64,000 nucleotides of DNA, from the NCBI GenBank assembly GCA_000158135.1, contig DS999531.1, positions 3,060,922 through 3,124,921 of the forward strand. Reading direction: 5' to 3'. The notes beneath the pieces were generated by a model that was not told the origin of the DNA, did not search any database, and saw only the letters and a program-made list of their open reading frames with translations. Positions within the stretch are counted from its first letter, which is position 1. Each line of letters opens with the position of its first letter. The translations under genes were made by a program, and so were the position numbers. The DNA is from Rhodobacteraceae bacterium KLH11. GTDB taxonomy: Bacteria; Pseudomonadota; Alphaproteobacteria; Rhodobacterales; Rhodobacteraceae. Shown in pieces: positions 1 to 8,306 of the stretch.

Positions 1-1398
1 ACCTACGTGATCGGTCAGATGACCGGCGTTGGCGTGGCCTTTGGCCGCTTCCTCGAAGTCTCGAACACCACCGGTTTGCTGATCGGCGCGGGCGTTGTGT
101 TTGCCTACGCAGTGTTTGGTGGGATGAAGGGCGTGACCTATACTCAGGTCGCTCAGTACTGCGTGCTGATCACCGCCTATACCATCCCGGCGATCTTCAT
201 CTCGCTGCAGCTGACCGGCACCCCGGTTCCGGCACTGGGTCTGTTTGGTGACACCGCCAGTGGTGAGCCCCTGCTGACCAAGCTGGATGCCATCGTGACC
301 GAGCTGGGCTTTAACGACTACACGGCCCACCACTCGAACACGCTGAACATGGTGCTGTTCACGCTGTCGCTGATGATCGGTACCGCAGGTCTACCGCACG
401 TCATCATGCGCTTCTTCACCGTTCCCAAAGTGTCTGACGCACGTTGGTCGGCCGGCTGGGCGCTGGTGTTTATCGCTCTGCTGTACCTGACCGCTCCGGC
501 CGTTGGTGCGATGGCGCGTCTGAACATCACCGATATGATGTGGCCCAATGGTGGCATCGAAGGTGGCGCTGTGTCCGTCGAAGATATCGATAATGACGCA
601 CGGTATGACTGGATGGCCACATGGCAGAAAACCGGTCTGCTGGATTGGGAAGACAAGAACGGCGACGGCAAGATCCAGTACTACAACGACAAGTCTGAAT
701 CGATGACCGCCATTGCAGAGGAAAAAGGTTGGGCCGGTAACGAACTGACCAATTTCAACCGCGACATCCTGGTTCTGGCCAATCCCGAGATTGCCAACCT
801 GCCGGGTTGGGTGATCGGTCTGGTCGCTGCCGGTGGTCTTGCGGCTGCTCTGTCGACCGCAGCGGGTCTGCTGCTGGCGATCTCGTCAGCTGTGTCCCAC
901 GACCTGATCAAAGGTGCGATCAACCCGCAGATCTCGGAAAAAGGTGAGCTTCTGTCGGCGCGGATCGCGATGGCCGTGGCCATTCTGGTGGCGACCTATC
1001 TGGGCCTGAATCCTCCAGGCTTTGCGGCGCAGACGGTGGCCCTGGCCTTTGGTCTGGCGGCAGCCTCGATCTTCCCGGCGCTGATGATGGGGATCTTCTC
1101 GACCCGCATCAACAACACCGGTGCGGTTGCGGGTATGCTGGCAGGTCTGACCGTCACGTTGATCTACATCTTCCTGCACAAGGGCTGGCTGTTCATTCCT
1201 GGCACCAACTCGTTCACCGATGCAGACCCGCTGCTGGGTCCGATCAAGTCGACCTCGTTCGGCGCAATCGGTGCCATGGTCAACTTTGCCGTCGCCTACT
1301 TCGTGGCAGGCGCGACCAAAAAGACCCCGCAGGAGATCAAGGATATGGTCGAAAGCATCCGCATTCCCCGTGGTGCGGGCGCAGCTCAGGATCACTGA
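1..1398 (+). CDS. Sodium:solute symporter, ActP/VC_2705-like (5' truncated by window)
   Basis: This gene enters the window already in frame, so its start is upstream; 465 codons and the stop are visible. It is a hydrophobic multi-helix protein of the sodium:solute symporter family. It most resembles the acetate/short-chain acid permease ActP and the VC_2705 subfamily, which moves a small carboxylate with Na+ across the inner membrane. Conserved-looking helices include the segments around 330-400, 790-890 and 960-1100. A hydrophilic loop (about 570-720) carries an EF-hand-like sequence, DKNGDGKIQYYN, at about 652-687. A strong terminator follows at 1452, so the downstream signalling gene need not be co-transcribed. 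Family assignment is firm; the substrate is inferred. Confidence 0.9.
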   Translation, partial: TYVIGQMTGVGVAFGRFLEVSNTTGLLIGAGVVFAYAVFGGMKGVTYTQVAQYCVLITAYTIPAIFISLQLTGTPVPALGLFGDTASGEPLLTKLDAIVTELGFNDYTAHHSNTLNMVLFTLSLMIGTAGLPHVIMRFFTVPKVSDARWSAGWALVFIALLYLTAPAVGAMARLNITDMMWPNGGIEGGAVSVEDIDNDARYDWMATWQKTGLLDWEDKNGDGKIQYYNDKSESMTAIAEEKGWAGNELTNFNRDILVLANPEIANLPGWVIGLVAAGGLAAALSTAAGLLLAISSAVSHDLIKGAINPQISEKGELLSARIAMAVAILVATYLGLNPPGFAAQTVALAFGLAAASIFPALMMGIFSTRINNTGAVAGMLAGLTVTLIYIFLHKGWLFIPGTNSFTDADPLLGPIKSTSFGAIGAMVNFAVAYFVAGATKKTPQEIKDMVESIRIPRGAGAAQDH

Positions 1399-1451
1399 GT
1401 TTGATGGGGTCGGGATCCTCGGTTTCCGGCCTCATCTTTCGATCCACTGTT

Positions 1452-1482
1452 CCCGCCCGGCATACCACCGGGCGGGGCTTTT
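1452..1482 (+). terminator. Rho-independent terminator after the symporter gene
   Basis: A perfect 9-bp GC stem, CCCGCCCGG (1452-1460) and CCGGGCGGG (1468-1476), has a 7-nt loop and is followed by GCTTTTC. It sits between the symporter stop and the DUF294 gene. Confidence 0.8.
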
Positions 1483-1506
1483 CATTCAGACATCCAGGAC
1501 ACTCCC

Positions 1507-3330
1507 ATGCCCCTGTCGCAAGATGAGATCATCCGGTTTCTGAAATCCGTTCACCCCTATGACGCGCTGCCCGCAAAGGTGCTGGACGATCTGACCCAGC
1601 GGGTCGAGATCCGGGAACTGGACGAAAACAGCCTTGTCTACGAATTGGGCCACACCCTGCCCGGGGTATTTGTGATCTATGAGGGACAGGTTGAAATTAC
1701 CGATGAAAACGGCGCGGTGGTGTCCCATCTGGGGCTGCGAAACTCGTTTGGAGAGCGCGGTCTGCTGAAAGACGGTAAAGCCGTTACAAAGGCACGGGCG
1801 CATACGCCCTCGGTGCTGATTGTCCTGCCCGCTGATCTGGTTCGGGTGTTGATCGACGGGCACGCTGTCGTGTCGCGGTTCTTCAACCGCACACGCGGCA
1901 ATCGGAATGGCCCGCACAGCCTTGTCACCAGCACGATCGACATTCTGATGGCACACGATCCGGCCACCTGCCCGCCTGACACCCCGGTGCAGACTGCCGC
2001 GCGGATCATGCGTGACCGCCATATCTCATCGCTCTGCGTGACCGAGGGCGACGCGTTGCTGGGTATCGCCACCCTGCGCGACATCTCGGGCAAATTCGTG
2101 GCTGACGCGATGCCCGCAGCCACGCCGGTTTCATCTATCATGACCGCCAACCCGATCACGCTGGCACCATCCGATATCGGCTCGGACGTGCTGCATACGA
2201 TGATGGAGCGTGGCATTGGTCATATCCCGATTGTCGAGGCCGGGCAGCTTGTCGGCATCGTTACGCAAACCGACCTCACACACTATCAGGCGGTTAACTC
2301 TGGTGAACTGGTGCGCCGGATCGCCGGTGCCAGCAGCGCCAAAGAGATGGCCGTTGTGACAGCCGAGATACCGCAATTGCTGGTCCAGCTTGTCGCCAGC
2401 GGCAACCGGCATGAGATCGTGACGCGGCTGATCACCGATATCGCGGATACCGCGACGCGGCGGCTGCTGGCCCTGGCCGAAGAAGAGTTCGGATCGCCGC
2501 CGGTGCCCTATCTGTGGCTGGCCTGCGGTTCGCAAGGACGGCAGGAACAGACGGGCGTGTCGGATCAGGACAATTGCCTGATGCTGGATGATCGCGTGAC
2601 GGATGTTGATATGGCCTATTTCGCGGCGCTGGCCAAATTCGTCTCGGACGGGCTGGATACATGCGGGTATTTCTATTGCCCCGGCGACATGATGGCGACA
2701 AATCCGCGCTGGTGTCAGCCCGTGCAGGTCTGGCGCGACTATTTCAAGGGCTGGATCGCCAAACCCAACCCCGAAGCCCAGATGCTCGCCTCGGTCATGT
2801 TCGACCTGCGACCCATCGGAGGCGCGTTTGACCTGTTCACCGACCTTCAGGCCGACACGCTGGCGGCGGCCAATGCGAATTCGATCTTTGTGGCGCATAT
2901 GATCTCGAACTCATTAAAGCACACGCCGCCGCTGGGTCTGCTGCGCGGCTTTGCAACAATCCGGTCGGGTGAGCATCGCGACACGCTGGACCTGAAACAT
3001 AATGGCGTTGTGCCCGTCGTTGATCTGGCCCGCATCTACAGCCTGCAAGGCCAATTGTCCGAGGCCAATACCCGCGCCCGCCTGAGCGCGGCAGAGGTTG
3101 CGGGTGTACTCAGCCCCTCGGGCGCGCGCGATCTGCTGGATGCCTATGATCTGATCGCGGAAACACGGCTGGATCATCAGGTCAGGCTGGTCAAATCCGG
3201 TGAAAAACCGGACAATTACCTGCCGCCGTCCGATTTGTCGGATTTTGAGCGAAGTCATCTGCGCGATGCGTTTGTGGTGGTAAAAACGATGCAATCGGCG
3301 GTTGGTCATGGCAAAGGGATGCTGGGTTGA
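1507..3330 (+). CDS. cNMP-binding / CBS / DUF294 nucleotidyltransferase-like signalling protein
   Basis: This 607-residue cytosolic protein appears to have four parts: a cyclic-nucleotide-binding fold (about 1-115), a tandem CBS pair (about 145-265), a DUF294 nucleotidyltransferase-like domain (about 300-440) and a DUF294 C-terminal domain (about 450-600). The transferase signature is visible as G341-S342 followed by the S352-D353-Q354-D355 acid cluster, as in GlnD-like enzymes. This suggests it transfers a nucleotide to a partner or mimics such an enzyme, gated by cNMP and adenine-nucleotide binding. DUF294 proteins commonly lie beside ActP-like symporters and DnaQ-like exonucleases, as here, so a role in controlling carboxylate uptake is plausible. 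No substrate can be read from the sequence. AGGAC lies just upstream of the chosen ATG. Confidence 0.88.
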   Translation: MPLSQDEIIRFLKSVHPYDALPAKVLDDLTQRVEIRELDENSLVYELGHTLPGVFVIYEGQVEITDENGAVVSHLGLRNSFGERGLLKDGKAVTKARAHTPSVLIVLPADLVRVLIDGHAVVSRFFNRTRGNRNGPHSLVTSTIDILMAHDPATCPPDTPVQTAARIMRDRHISSLCVTEGDALLGIATLRDISGKFVADAMPAATPVSSIMTANPITLAPSDIGSDVLHTMMERGIGHIPIVEAGQLVGIVTQTDLTHYQAVNSGELVRRIAGASSAKEMAVVTAEIPQLLVQLVASGNRHEIVTRLITDIADTATRRLLALAEEEFGSPPVPYLWLACGSQGRQEQTGVSDQDNCLMLDDRVTDVDMAYFAALAKFVSDGLDTCGYFYCPGDMMATNPRWCQPVQVWRDYFKGWIAKPNPEAQMLASVMFDLRPIGGAFDLFTDLQADTLAAANANSIFVAHMISNSLKHTPPLGLLRGFATIRSGEHRDTLDLKHNGVVPVVDLARIYSLQGQLSEANTRARLSAAEVAGVLSPSGARDLLDAYDLIAETRLDHQVRLVKSGEKPDNYLPPSDLSDFERSHLRDAFVVVKTMQSAVGHGKGMLG

Positions 3331-3424
3331 CGCCAATGCGGGATCAGAGGGCGGGATCGCCTTTGGCGCCCGTATCTGGAGCAAGAAAAAGAGGCGGATC
3401 GCGCCTGAAGGGTGGAGAATACAT

Positions 3425-3943
3425 ATGTTTCTGGAACTGATCGGCACGGTTTTTGCGGGCTTCGCGTTTGCGGGTGTCGTGATGGTGGTAAACAAGCTCA
3501 GCGGTGGCCGTTTGCCCAAATGGGCCGCACCGGTCGCGGCGGGCATCGGGATGATCGCGATGACCATCACCAGCGAGTATTCCTGGTACAACCGCACAAA
3601 GGACCAGTTGCCCGACAGCCTGACCATCGTGCAGGAGGTCGAGAGCCGCGCCTTCTATCGCCCCTGGACATATGCGGTGCCCTTCGTGGATCGGTTTGCC
3701 GCCATTGACACCGTCTCGGTGCGTCGCAATGACAGCATCCCGGATCAGCGGCTTGTTGATCTTTATTTCTTTGGCCGCTGGGCTCCGGTCTCGAAAATAC
3801 CGGTCGCAGTAAACTGCGCTGAAAACAGCCGCGCCAATCTGGTCGACGGGGCCGAGTTTGCCGATGACGGGCGGCTGGTAAACGCAGGCTGGGTCAAGGC
3901 CGGGCAGAACGACCCGGTGATCGAGGCAACCTGCGGGGTCTGA
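3425..3943 (+). CDS. Small membrane-anchored conserved hypothetical protein
   Basis: This 172-residue protein has two N-terminal hydrophobic segments (about 2-22 and 33-50), followed by a hydrophilic domain with two cysteines near the end. I do not recognise a named family. The upstream frame is open to 3302, but the ATG at 3425 follows a GGTGGAG-type ribosome site and begins directly with a membrane segment, so I take it as the start. It sits between the DUF294 gene and the exonuclease gene, and its stop is one base from the next ATG, so it is probably translated with the exonuclease. It may be a periplasm-facing accessory of this symporter-linked module; that is inference. Confidence 0.75.
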   Translation: MFLELIGTVFAGFAFAGVVMVVNKLSGGRLPKWAAPVAAGIGMIAMTITSEYSWYNRTKDQLPDSLTIVQEVESRAFYRPWTYAVPFVDRFAAIDTVSVRRNDSIPDQRLVDLYFFGRWAPVSKIPVAVNCAENSRANLVDGAEFADDGRLVNAGWVKAGQNDPVIEATCGV

Positions 3944-3944
3944 T

Positions 3945-5357
3945 ATGCTGAACCGCCTGAGCCTGCGCCTGAGGATTTTCCTGTTCTTCCTGCTGCTTGC
4001 TGTGGGTGGGCTTGTCATCAGTTCGCTTGCCCTGTGGGTCAGCTATCAGCGGATGAATGATCCCGCTCTGATCGGGGCCTATATCTTTGCCGGGATTCTG
4101 ATCGCTTTCGGGCTTGTGGCGTTGATCGTGGGCGTCTGGCTGCTGTTTGATGACCATGTCGCCAAGCCGATCGAACGGCTTTCGGCCCAATTGCGCGCAA
4201 GGGCGCATGCCGGGGTCAGCACCGATCTTGACCTGCAGGCCGCGCGCTATCTGGGTGATCTGGCCCCCGCCGCTGCAGGGTTGGCTGAACAACTGACAGA
4301 AACCGCCATGACCACCGCCGAAGCGGTCGCCGCAGAGACCGCCCATCTGGCTACCGAGAAGCAACGGCTAACTGCACTGCTGACCGAAATCCCCATCGCC
4401 ATGCTGCTGGCTGGGCCAAAACATCAGATCGTTTTGTATGACGCGCAGGCCGCCGGGGTTCTGGCCCAGATCGCGCCGCCGCGGTTGAACGCCTCTTTGT
4501 TTGACTATCTCGAAAGCACGGGCCTGACCGACGCTTACAGAGAGATGAGCAAGACCGGTCTGGATGTCGATTGTACCCTGACCAGTGTTGACGGGCGGCA
4601 GTCTTACTCGGCCCGGATGAAACCGCTGGGCGATGCGCCGGGGTATATGCTGGTCTTCGAAGACAGCGTGGCCCGCATCCCGCCCGAAGGCGCGCGGCCG
4701 CTGGTCTATGATTTCGATCTGCTCGACACACCCGGCGATGACGTATTCGAGGATCGCCCCCTGCGCGATCTGTGTTTCGTGGTCTTCGATACGGAAACAA
4801 CGGGGCTTCTGCCGCACAAGGATGAAATCGTCCAGATCGGCGCGGTGCGTGTGATCAAGGGCAGGATTGTTGAGGGCGAGCAGCTGGATATGCTGGTTGA
4901 CCCCGGTATCCCGATCCCAGCCGCCTCGACCAGAGTCCACAAGATCAACGATGCCATGGTTCTGGGCGCGCCCGATATTGCCAAAGCCGGGCTTATCTTT
5001 CATCAATTCTCCCGTGACGCCGTTATTGTTGCCCATAACGCACCATTTGACATGGCCTTTCTGCACCGCCACGCCAAGCGGATGGGGGTGGAATGGACCC
5101 ATCCTGTTCTGGACACGGTCCTGTTGTCGGCAGTTCTGTTCGGAGCCAGCGAAACCCACACACTGGATGCGGTTTGTGCCCGGCTGGGTGTCACCATCCC
5201 CGCAACCCTGCGCCACACGGCTTTGGGCGATGCAGTGGCCACTGCCGAGGTTCTGGTTCGCATGCTGCCCATGTTAACCGCCCGTGGGATGGCAACCTTT
5301 GGCGACGTTATCGCGGAAACCCGCAAACACGGGCGGCTGCTGGAAGATCTGAACTGA
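3945..5357 (+). CDS. Membrane-anchored DEDDh 3'-5' exonuclease (DnaQ/Pol III epsilon-like)
   Basis: This 470-residue protein has two N-terminal transmembrane helices (about 13-32 and 42-68), then a charged HAMP/PAS-like linker (about 70-240) and a C-terminal exonuclease domain (about 275-450). All acidic residues of the DEDDh class are visible: D282 and E284 in the DTETTG motif, D369 in the ExoII motif, and H424 with D429 in the ExoIII motif. It should therefore cut single-stranded nucleic acid from the 3' end, although the anchored, sensor-like architecture is unlike a replicative proofreading subunit. It follows the small membrane gene with a one-base gap. Similar proteins accompany DUF294 proteins and ActP-like symporters. 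The substrate (DNA, RNA or a small nucleotide) is unknown. Confidence 0.88.
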   Translation: MLNRLSLRLRIFLFFLLLAVGGLVISSLALWVSYQRMNDPALIGAYIFAGILIAFGLVALIVGVWLLFDDHVAKPIERLSAQLRARAHAGVSTDLDLQAARYLGDLAPAAAGLAEQLTETAMTTAEAVAAETAHLATEKQRLTALLTEIPIAMLLAGPKHQIVLYDAQAAGVLAQIAPPRLNASLFDYLESTGLTDAYREMSKTGLDVDCTLTSVDGRQSYSARMKPLGDAPGYMLVFEDSVARIPPEGARPLVYDFDLLDTPGDDVFEDRPLRDLCFVVFDTETTGLLPHKDEIVQIGAVRVIKGRIVEGEQLDMLVDPGIPIPAASTRVHKINDAMVLGAPDIAKAGLIFHQFSRDAVIVAHNAPFDMAFLHRHAKRMGVEWTHPVLDTVLLSAVLFGASETHTLDAVCARLGVTIPATLRHTALGDAVATAEVLVRMLPMLTARGMATFGDVIAETRKHGRLLEDLN

Positions 5358-5444
5358 TCAGACGATACTGAATACGCCAAAGCTTTTCGTGGACAATCCC
5401 CGCGCCGCATGGCACCTGAGACAGGCCCATTGAACGAGCGTGTG

Positions 5445-5945
5445 ATGACCGAAAAGACCTTTATTCCGGGCCCCGAGCAACGCCTTGCCTTTCGCGAGGC
5501 TCTGGGCTGTTTCGGAACCGGCGTCACCGTGGTGACAACCAACACGCCCGAAGGTCCGGCTGCAATTACCGTCAATTCCTTTGCATCGGTGTCGCTGGAC
5601 CCGCCGCTGGTGCTGTGGTGTCTGGACAAGCATTCGAACCGGTATGATGCCTTTCACGCCTGTGAACACTATGCCATCCACGTGATGGCACAGGAACAGC
5701 ACGATCAGGCCCTGCATTTTGCCCGCAACGGGTTCGACTTTTCCCATGCCGACTGGCACTCTGACCCGGATGGGCGGCCCCGGCTGGCCGAATGCCTTGC
5801 CCGGTTCGATTGCCGCCTGTCAGCGCGGCACGAGGCCGGCGATCACCTGATCCTTGTCGGCCATGTCGAAGCCGTCATGCATCGCCCCGGTCAGGGGCTG
5901 ATCTTCAAGCGCGGGCAGTTTGGCGGATTTGCCGATCTGATCTAA
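5445..5945 (+). CDS. Flavin reductase family protein
   Basis: This 166-residue protein belongs to the flavin reductase-like FMN-binding family, which uses NAD(P)H to reduce flavin, often for a two-component monooxygenase. The conserved core is visible: FGTGVTVVTT near residue 22, then AITVNSFASVSLDPPLVLWCLDK-type sequence split over residues 38-60, and a C-terminal GxFGGF motif. I chose the ATG at 5445 over the earlier one at 5409 because the family normally begins close to this point. The gene is monocistronic here and overlaps the convergent DUF6505 gene by 4 bp at the stop codons. No partner oxygenase is nearby, so the pathway is unknown. Confidence 0.88.
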   Translation: MTEKTFIPGPEQRLAFREALGCFGTGVTVVTTNTPEGPAAITVNSFASVSLDPPLVLWCLDKHSNRYDAFHACEHYAIHVMAQEQHDQALHFARNGFDFSHADWHSDPDGRPRLAECLARFDCRLSARHEAGDHLILVGHVEAVMHRPGQGLIFKRGQFGGFADLI

Positions 5946-6421
5946 TCGTCCAGCGAGCCATGGACGGCCAGCGCTTCCAGCTGGGTCTCTTGCGGGGTGA
6001 TGACACGGAAAGCCTCATGCACCCCCGCCCCGGTCAACTCCCGGGCAACGGTCAGCAGGGTGTTGGGGGCATGGTCCTCGCACATATCCGACATATGTGT
6101 GATCTCGGTCCGGGCCACCTCCAGCGCCGCCTCAACCGAGGGCGCGCCATACAGACGCACGAAATGCTCGGCCAGATTCTGTGCGATCTGCTCCATCTCG
6201 GCCGGTTCGACCTGAGTGACCGCCACAAAGGTCACCCGGCCAAAGGTCTCAAGCCCCAGCCAACCGTTGGCAAAGGCCTGACGGGCCTTGCCCTCCAGAT
6301 CGCCCTCGCCCCAGTTCGAGAACTCGAACCCGCCCGAAATGCACCACTCTCCTGTGCGGGCGGGAGAGTGAAATACGTTCATATCGCTTTCGTCGAAATG
6401 GATAGCACGGGCCAGTTTCAT
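5942..6421 (-). CDS. DUF6505 family protein
   Basis: This 159-residue cytosolic protein without signal or membrane segments looks like the DUF6505 family found in Rhodobacterales. It is the last gene of a three-gene minus-strand operon: its start overlaps the stop of the ligase-like gene by 4 bp (6418-6421), so it is probably translationally coupled. The constant company of an Mrp-type Fe-S carrier and a lipoate/biotin ligase-like protein hints at cofactor or Fe-S enzyme maturation, but no catalytic motif is evident and the function is unknown. Confidence 0.8.
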   Translation of the reverse strand: MKLARAIHFDESDMNVFHSPARTGEWCISGGFEFSNWGEGDLEGKARQAFANGWLGLETFGRVTFVAVTQVEPAEMEQIAQNLAEHFVRLYGAPSVEAALEVARTEITHMSDMCEDHAPNTLLTVARELTGAGVHEAFRVITPQETQLEALAVHGSLDD

Positions 6422-7116
6422 TCTGCGGTCTCCAACAAATCAGTCAGCGGGCGCAGATGCGTGTCGGCACCATCACGGATCAGCATGCCGAACCGCTCAT
6501 CTGTCCCAAGGAATACGCCGGTTTCGCCAAACGGCTCACCGACCCCACGCAACAGCCCCATCCATTCTGCATGAAGCGGCGCGTTGCCGTCCTCTTGCCA
6601 GCGATTGAGCCAGGTCAGCATGTGGCGCGACCAGCTTTCCACCAGTGTCACCGCCGAAACATCCGCGCAGCCTTCGTCATAAAGCGCAGTCACATCCGGG
6701 GTCTCGCCCGGTGCCTCACCCGTTTGCAACAGCGCCAGTTCCCATCCGATGATCAACCAGTCCGGCACCTCGGACACATCGGTTGATGAAGCTGCTGTGC
6801 GAAACATCCCGCATCGGGCCCCGTTCACGCAGATCAGGCCGTCCCATCCAAGATGCACGGCAACTTCGGGGGGGGCCAGAGCCCCCAGCGCGTTCTGGAA
6901 CCCAACCGCGCAGAGCGGCAGCATGGCCATCGCATCCTGCAGGGGCACCTCGGGCGCAAATACAATCGCAACCCGCAGATGATCGGCCTGAATGTTATAG
7001 ACCACCGTCCCCGCATCGCAGCCCAGCGCCGCCATGGCCTGTGCCCGGTCAAACGGGGCCTCGCCCCCCTGAACCGGGTGGCCTGTCAGCAGCGGGGGGA
7101 AAACCGGCTCGGTCAT
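6418..7116 (-). CDS. Biotin/lipoate-protein ligase family protein
   Basis: This 232-residue protein resembles the biotin/lipoate A/B ligase fold. The N-terminal two thirds matches a substrate-binding ligase core, with a LGWDGLICVNGARCG stretch near residues 88-102 corresponding to the family's W/PNDL-KxxGG region but degenerate. The usual GRGR-type ATP motif and catalytic lysine are not obvious, so it may be a non-catalytic or divergent ligase. Its start overlaps the mrp stop by 4 bp (7113-7116) and its stop overlaps the next start by 4 bp, so all three genes are tightly coupled. A role in cofactor attachment or Fe-S enzyme maturation is inferred from this context. Confidence 0.78.
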   Translation of the reverse strand: MTEPVFPPLLTGHPVQGGEAPFDRAQAMAALGCDAGTVVYNIQADHLRVAIVFAPEVPLQDAMAMLPLCAVGFQNALGALAPPEVAVHLGWDGLICVNGARCGMFRTAASSTDVSEVPDWLIIGWELALLQTGEAPGETPDVTALYDEGCADVSAVTLVESWSRHMLTWLNRWQEDGNAPLHAEWMGLLRGVGEPFGETGVFLGTDERFGMLIRDGADTHLRPLTDLLETAE

Positions 7117-8174
7117 GCGTTGCCCTTGGCGATCAGATCGCGCGCAACTTTGCGGAAGGCCTCGGCCTGCGGGCTGTCGGGTTTGCTGACCACGATCGGG
7201 GCACCACCATCTGCCGCAAGCCGGATATCCAGATGCAGCGGGATTTCACCCAGAAGCGGAACGCCCAGCGCCTCGGCCTCGGAGGCAACGCCGCCATGCC
7301 CAAAGATATGTTCCTCGTGGCCGCAGTTTGAGCAGATATGGGTCGACATATTCTCGATCATACCCAGTATGGGCGTCTTGAGCTGATTGAACATATCGAT
7401 CCCCTTACGGGCATCAATCAGCGCCACATCCTGCGGGGTCGAGACCACGATGGCCCCGTCGACCTGAAATTTCTGGCTCAGCGTCAGTTGCACATCACCG
7501 GTTCCCGGCGGCAGGTCAACGATCAGCACGTCCAGAGCGCCCCACTGAACCTGGCTCATCATCTGTTGCAGCGCGCCCATCAACATCGGCCCGCGCCAGA
7601 CAACCGCCTGCCCTTCGTTGGTCATAAGACCCATCGACATCATGGTAACGCCGTGATTGCGCAATGGCAGGATCGTTTTGCCATCCGGGCTGGCCGGACG
7701 TCCTGAAACGCCCAGCATCCGGGGCTGCGACGGGCCATAGACATCCGCATCCAACAGGCCAACGCGCCGCCCCTCGGCGGCCAGCGCACAGGCAAGATTG
7801 GCCGACACGGTAGATTTACCCACCCCGCCCTTGCCTGAGGCGACCGCGATGATCCGATCGACCCCCGGCACAGCCTGCGGCCCGGTTTGCGATGGCTTGG
7901 GCTTGGGCTTCAGATCCGGCGGTGCCTTGTCAGAATGCGCCGTCAGCATGGCCGAAACCTTGCTTACCCCCTCTACCGACTGCGCTGCTTTCTCAGCCGT
8001 CGCGCGCACGGGCTCCATCTGTTCGGCATGTTTGGGATCGATCTCAAGCACGAAACGCACGGTATCATCCTCGACATTCAGTGCCCGCACGAGGCCTGCG
8101 CTGACGATATCCTGCCCCGATACCGGGTCGGTGATCTGCTTGAGGTTCTCAAGAATCGCGTCACGGATACTCAT
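7113..8174 (-). CDS. mrp: Mrp/NBP35-family Fe-S cluster carrier ATPase
   Basis: This 353-residue protein has an N-terminal MIP18/DUF59-like domain (about 1-80), a Pro/Lys-rich linker and a deviant Walker P-loop ATPase domain starting at GKGGVGKST (about 114-122). A C-terminal CSNC motif (about 280-284), the Fe-S ligand pair of ApbC/Mrp proteins, is visible. Such proteins bind and transfer [4Fe-4S] clusters to target enzymes in the cytosol in an ATP-dependent way. It heads a minus-strand operon with the ligase-like and DUF6505 genes. The nearby formate dehydrogenase and polyferredoxin are plausible clients, but that is inference. The start codon overlaps the stop of a possible 23-residue reading frame. 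Confidence 0.93.
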   Translation of the reverse strand: MSIRDAILENLKQITDPVSGQDIVSAGLVRALNVEDDTVRFVLEIDPKHAEQMEPVRATAEKAAQSVEGVSKVSAMLTAHSDKAPPDLKPKPKPSQTGPQAVPGVDRIIAVASGKGGVGKSTVSANLACALAAEGRRVGLLDADVYGPSQPRMLGVSGRPASPDGKTILPLRNHGVTMMSMGLMTNEGQAVVWRGPMLMGALQQMMSQVQWGALDVLIVDLPPGTGDVQLTLSQKFQVDGAIVVSTPQDVALIDARKGIDMFNQLKTPILGMIENMSTHICSNCGHEEHIFGHGGVASEAEALGVPLLGEIPLHLDIRLAADGGAPIVVSKPDSPQAEAFRKVARDLIAKGNA

Positions 8175-8242
8175 GCCATCCCTCCCATGAACTGCCCCGC
8201 AATCAGGGCCTTGCGTATCGACAAACTGTGGTCGCCGCTCAT
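8171..8242 (-). CDS. Possible 23-residue leader peptide coupled to mrp
   Basis: A 23-codon frame (starting MSGDHSLSIRKALIAG) ends in an ATGA overlap with the mrp start codon, and a GGAGAC-like ribosome site lies about 10 nt before its ATG. The GGGAGGG that serves as the mrp ribosome site lies inside its last codons. Translational coupling is therefore possible, but the frame is short and could be chance. Confidence 0.3.
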   Translation of the reverse strand: MSGDHSLSIRKALIAGQFMGGMA

Positions 8243-8306
8243 TGCATGTGTCTCCGTCTCGTTTTGTTCATTTGACGCATTTGGTTGATCCCCGTTAGGT
8301 TTGGCC

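Noticed and set aside
886..1395. Long opposite-strand frame (169 codons) over the symporter gene
   Set aside because: It mirrors the coding strand of a clear membrane protein and shows no family features.
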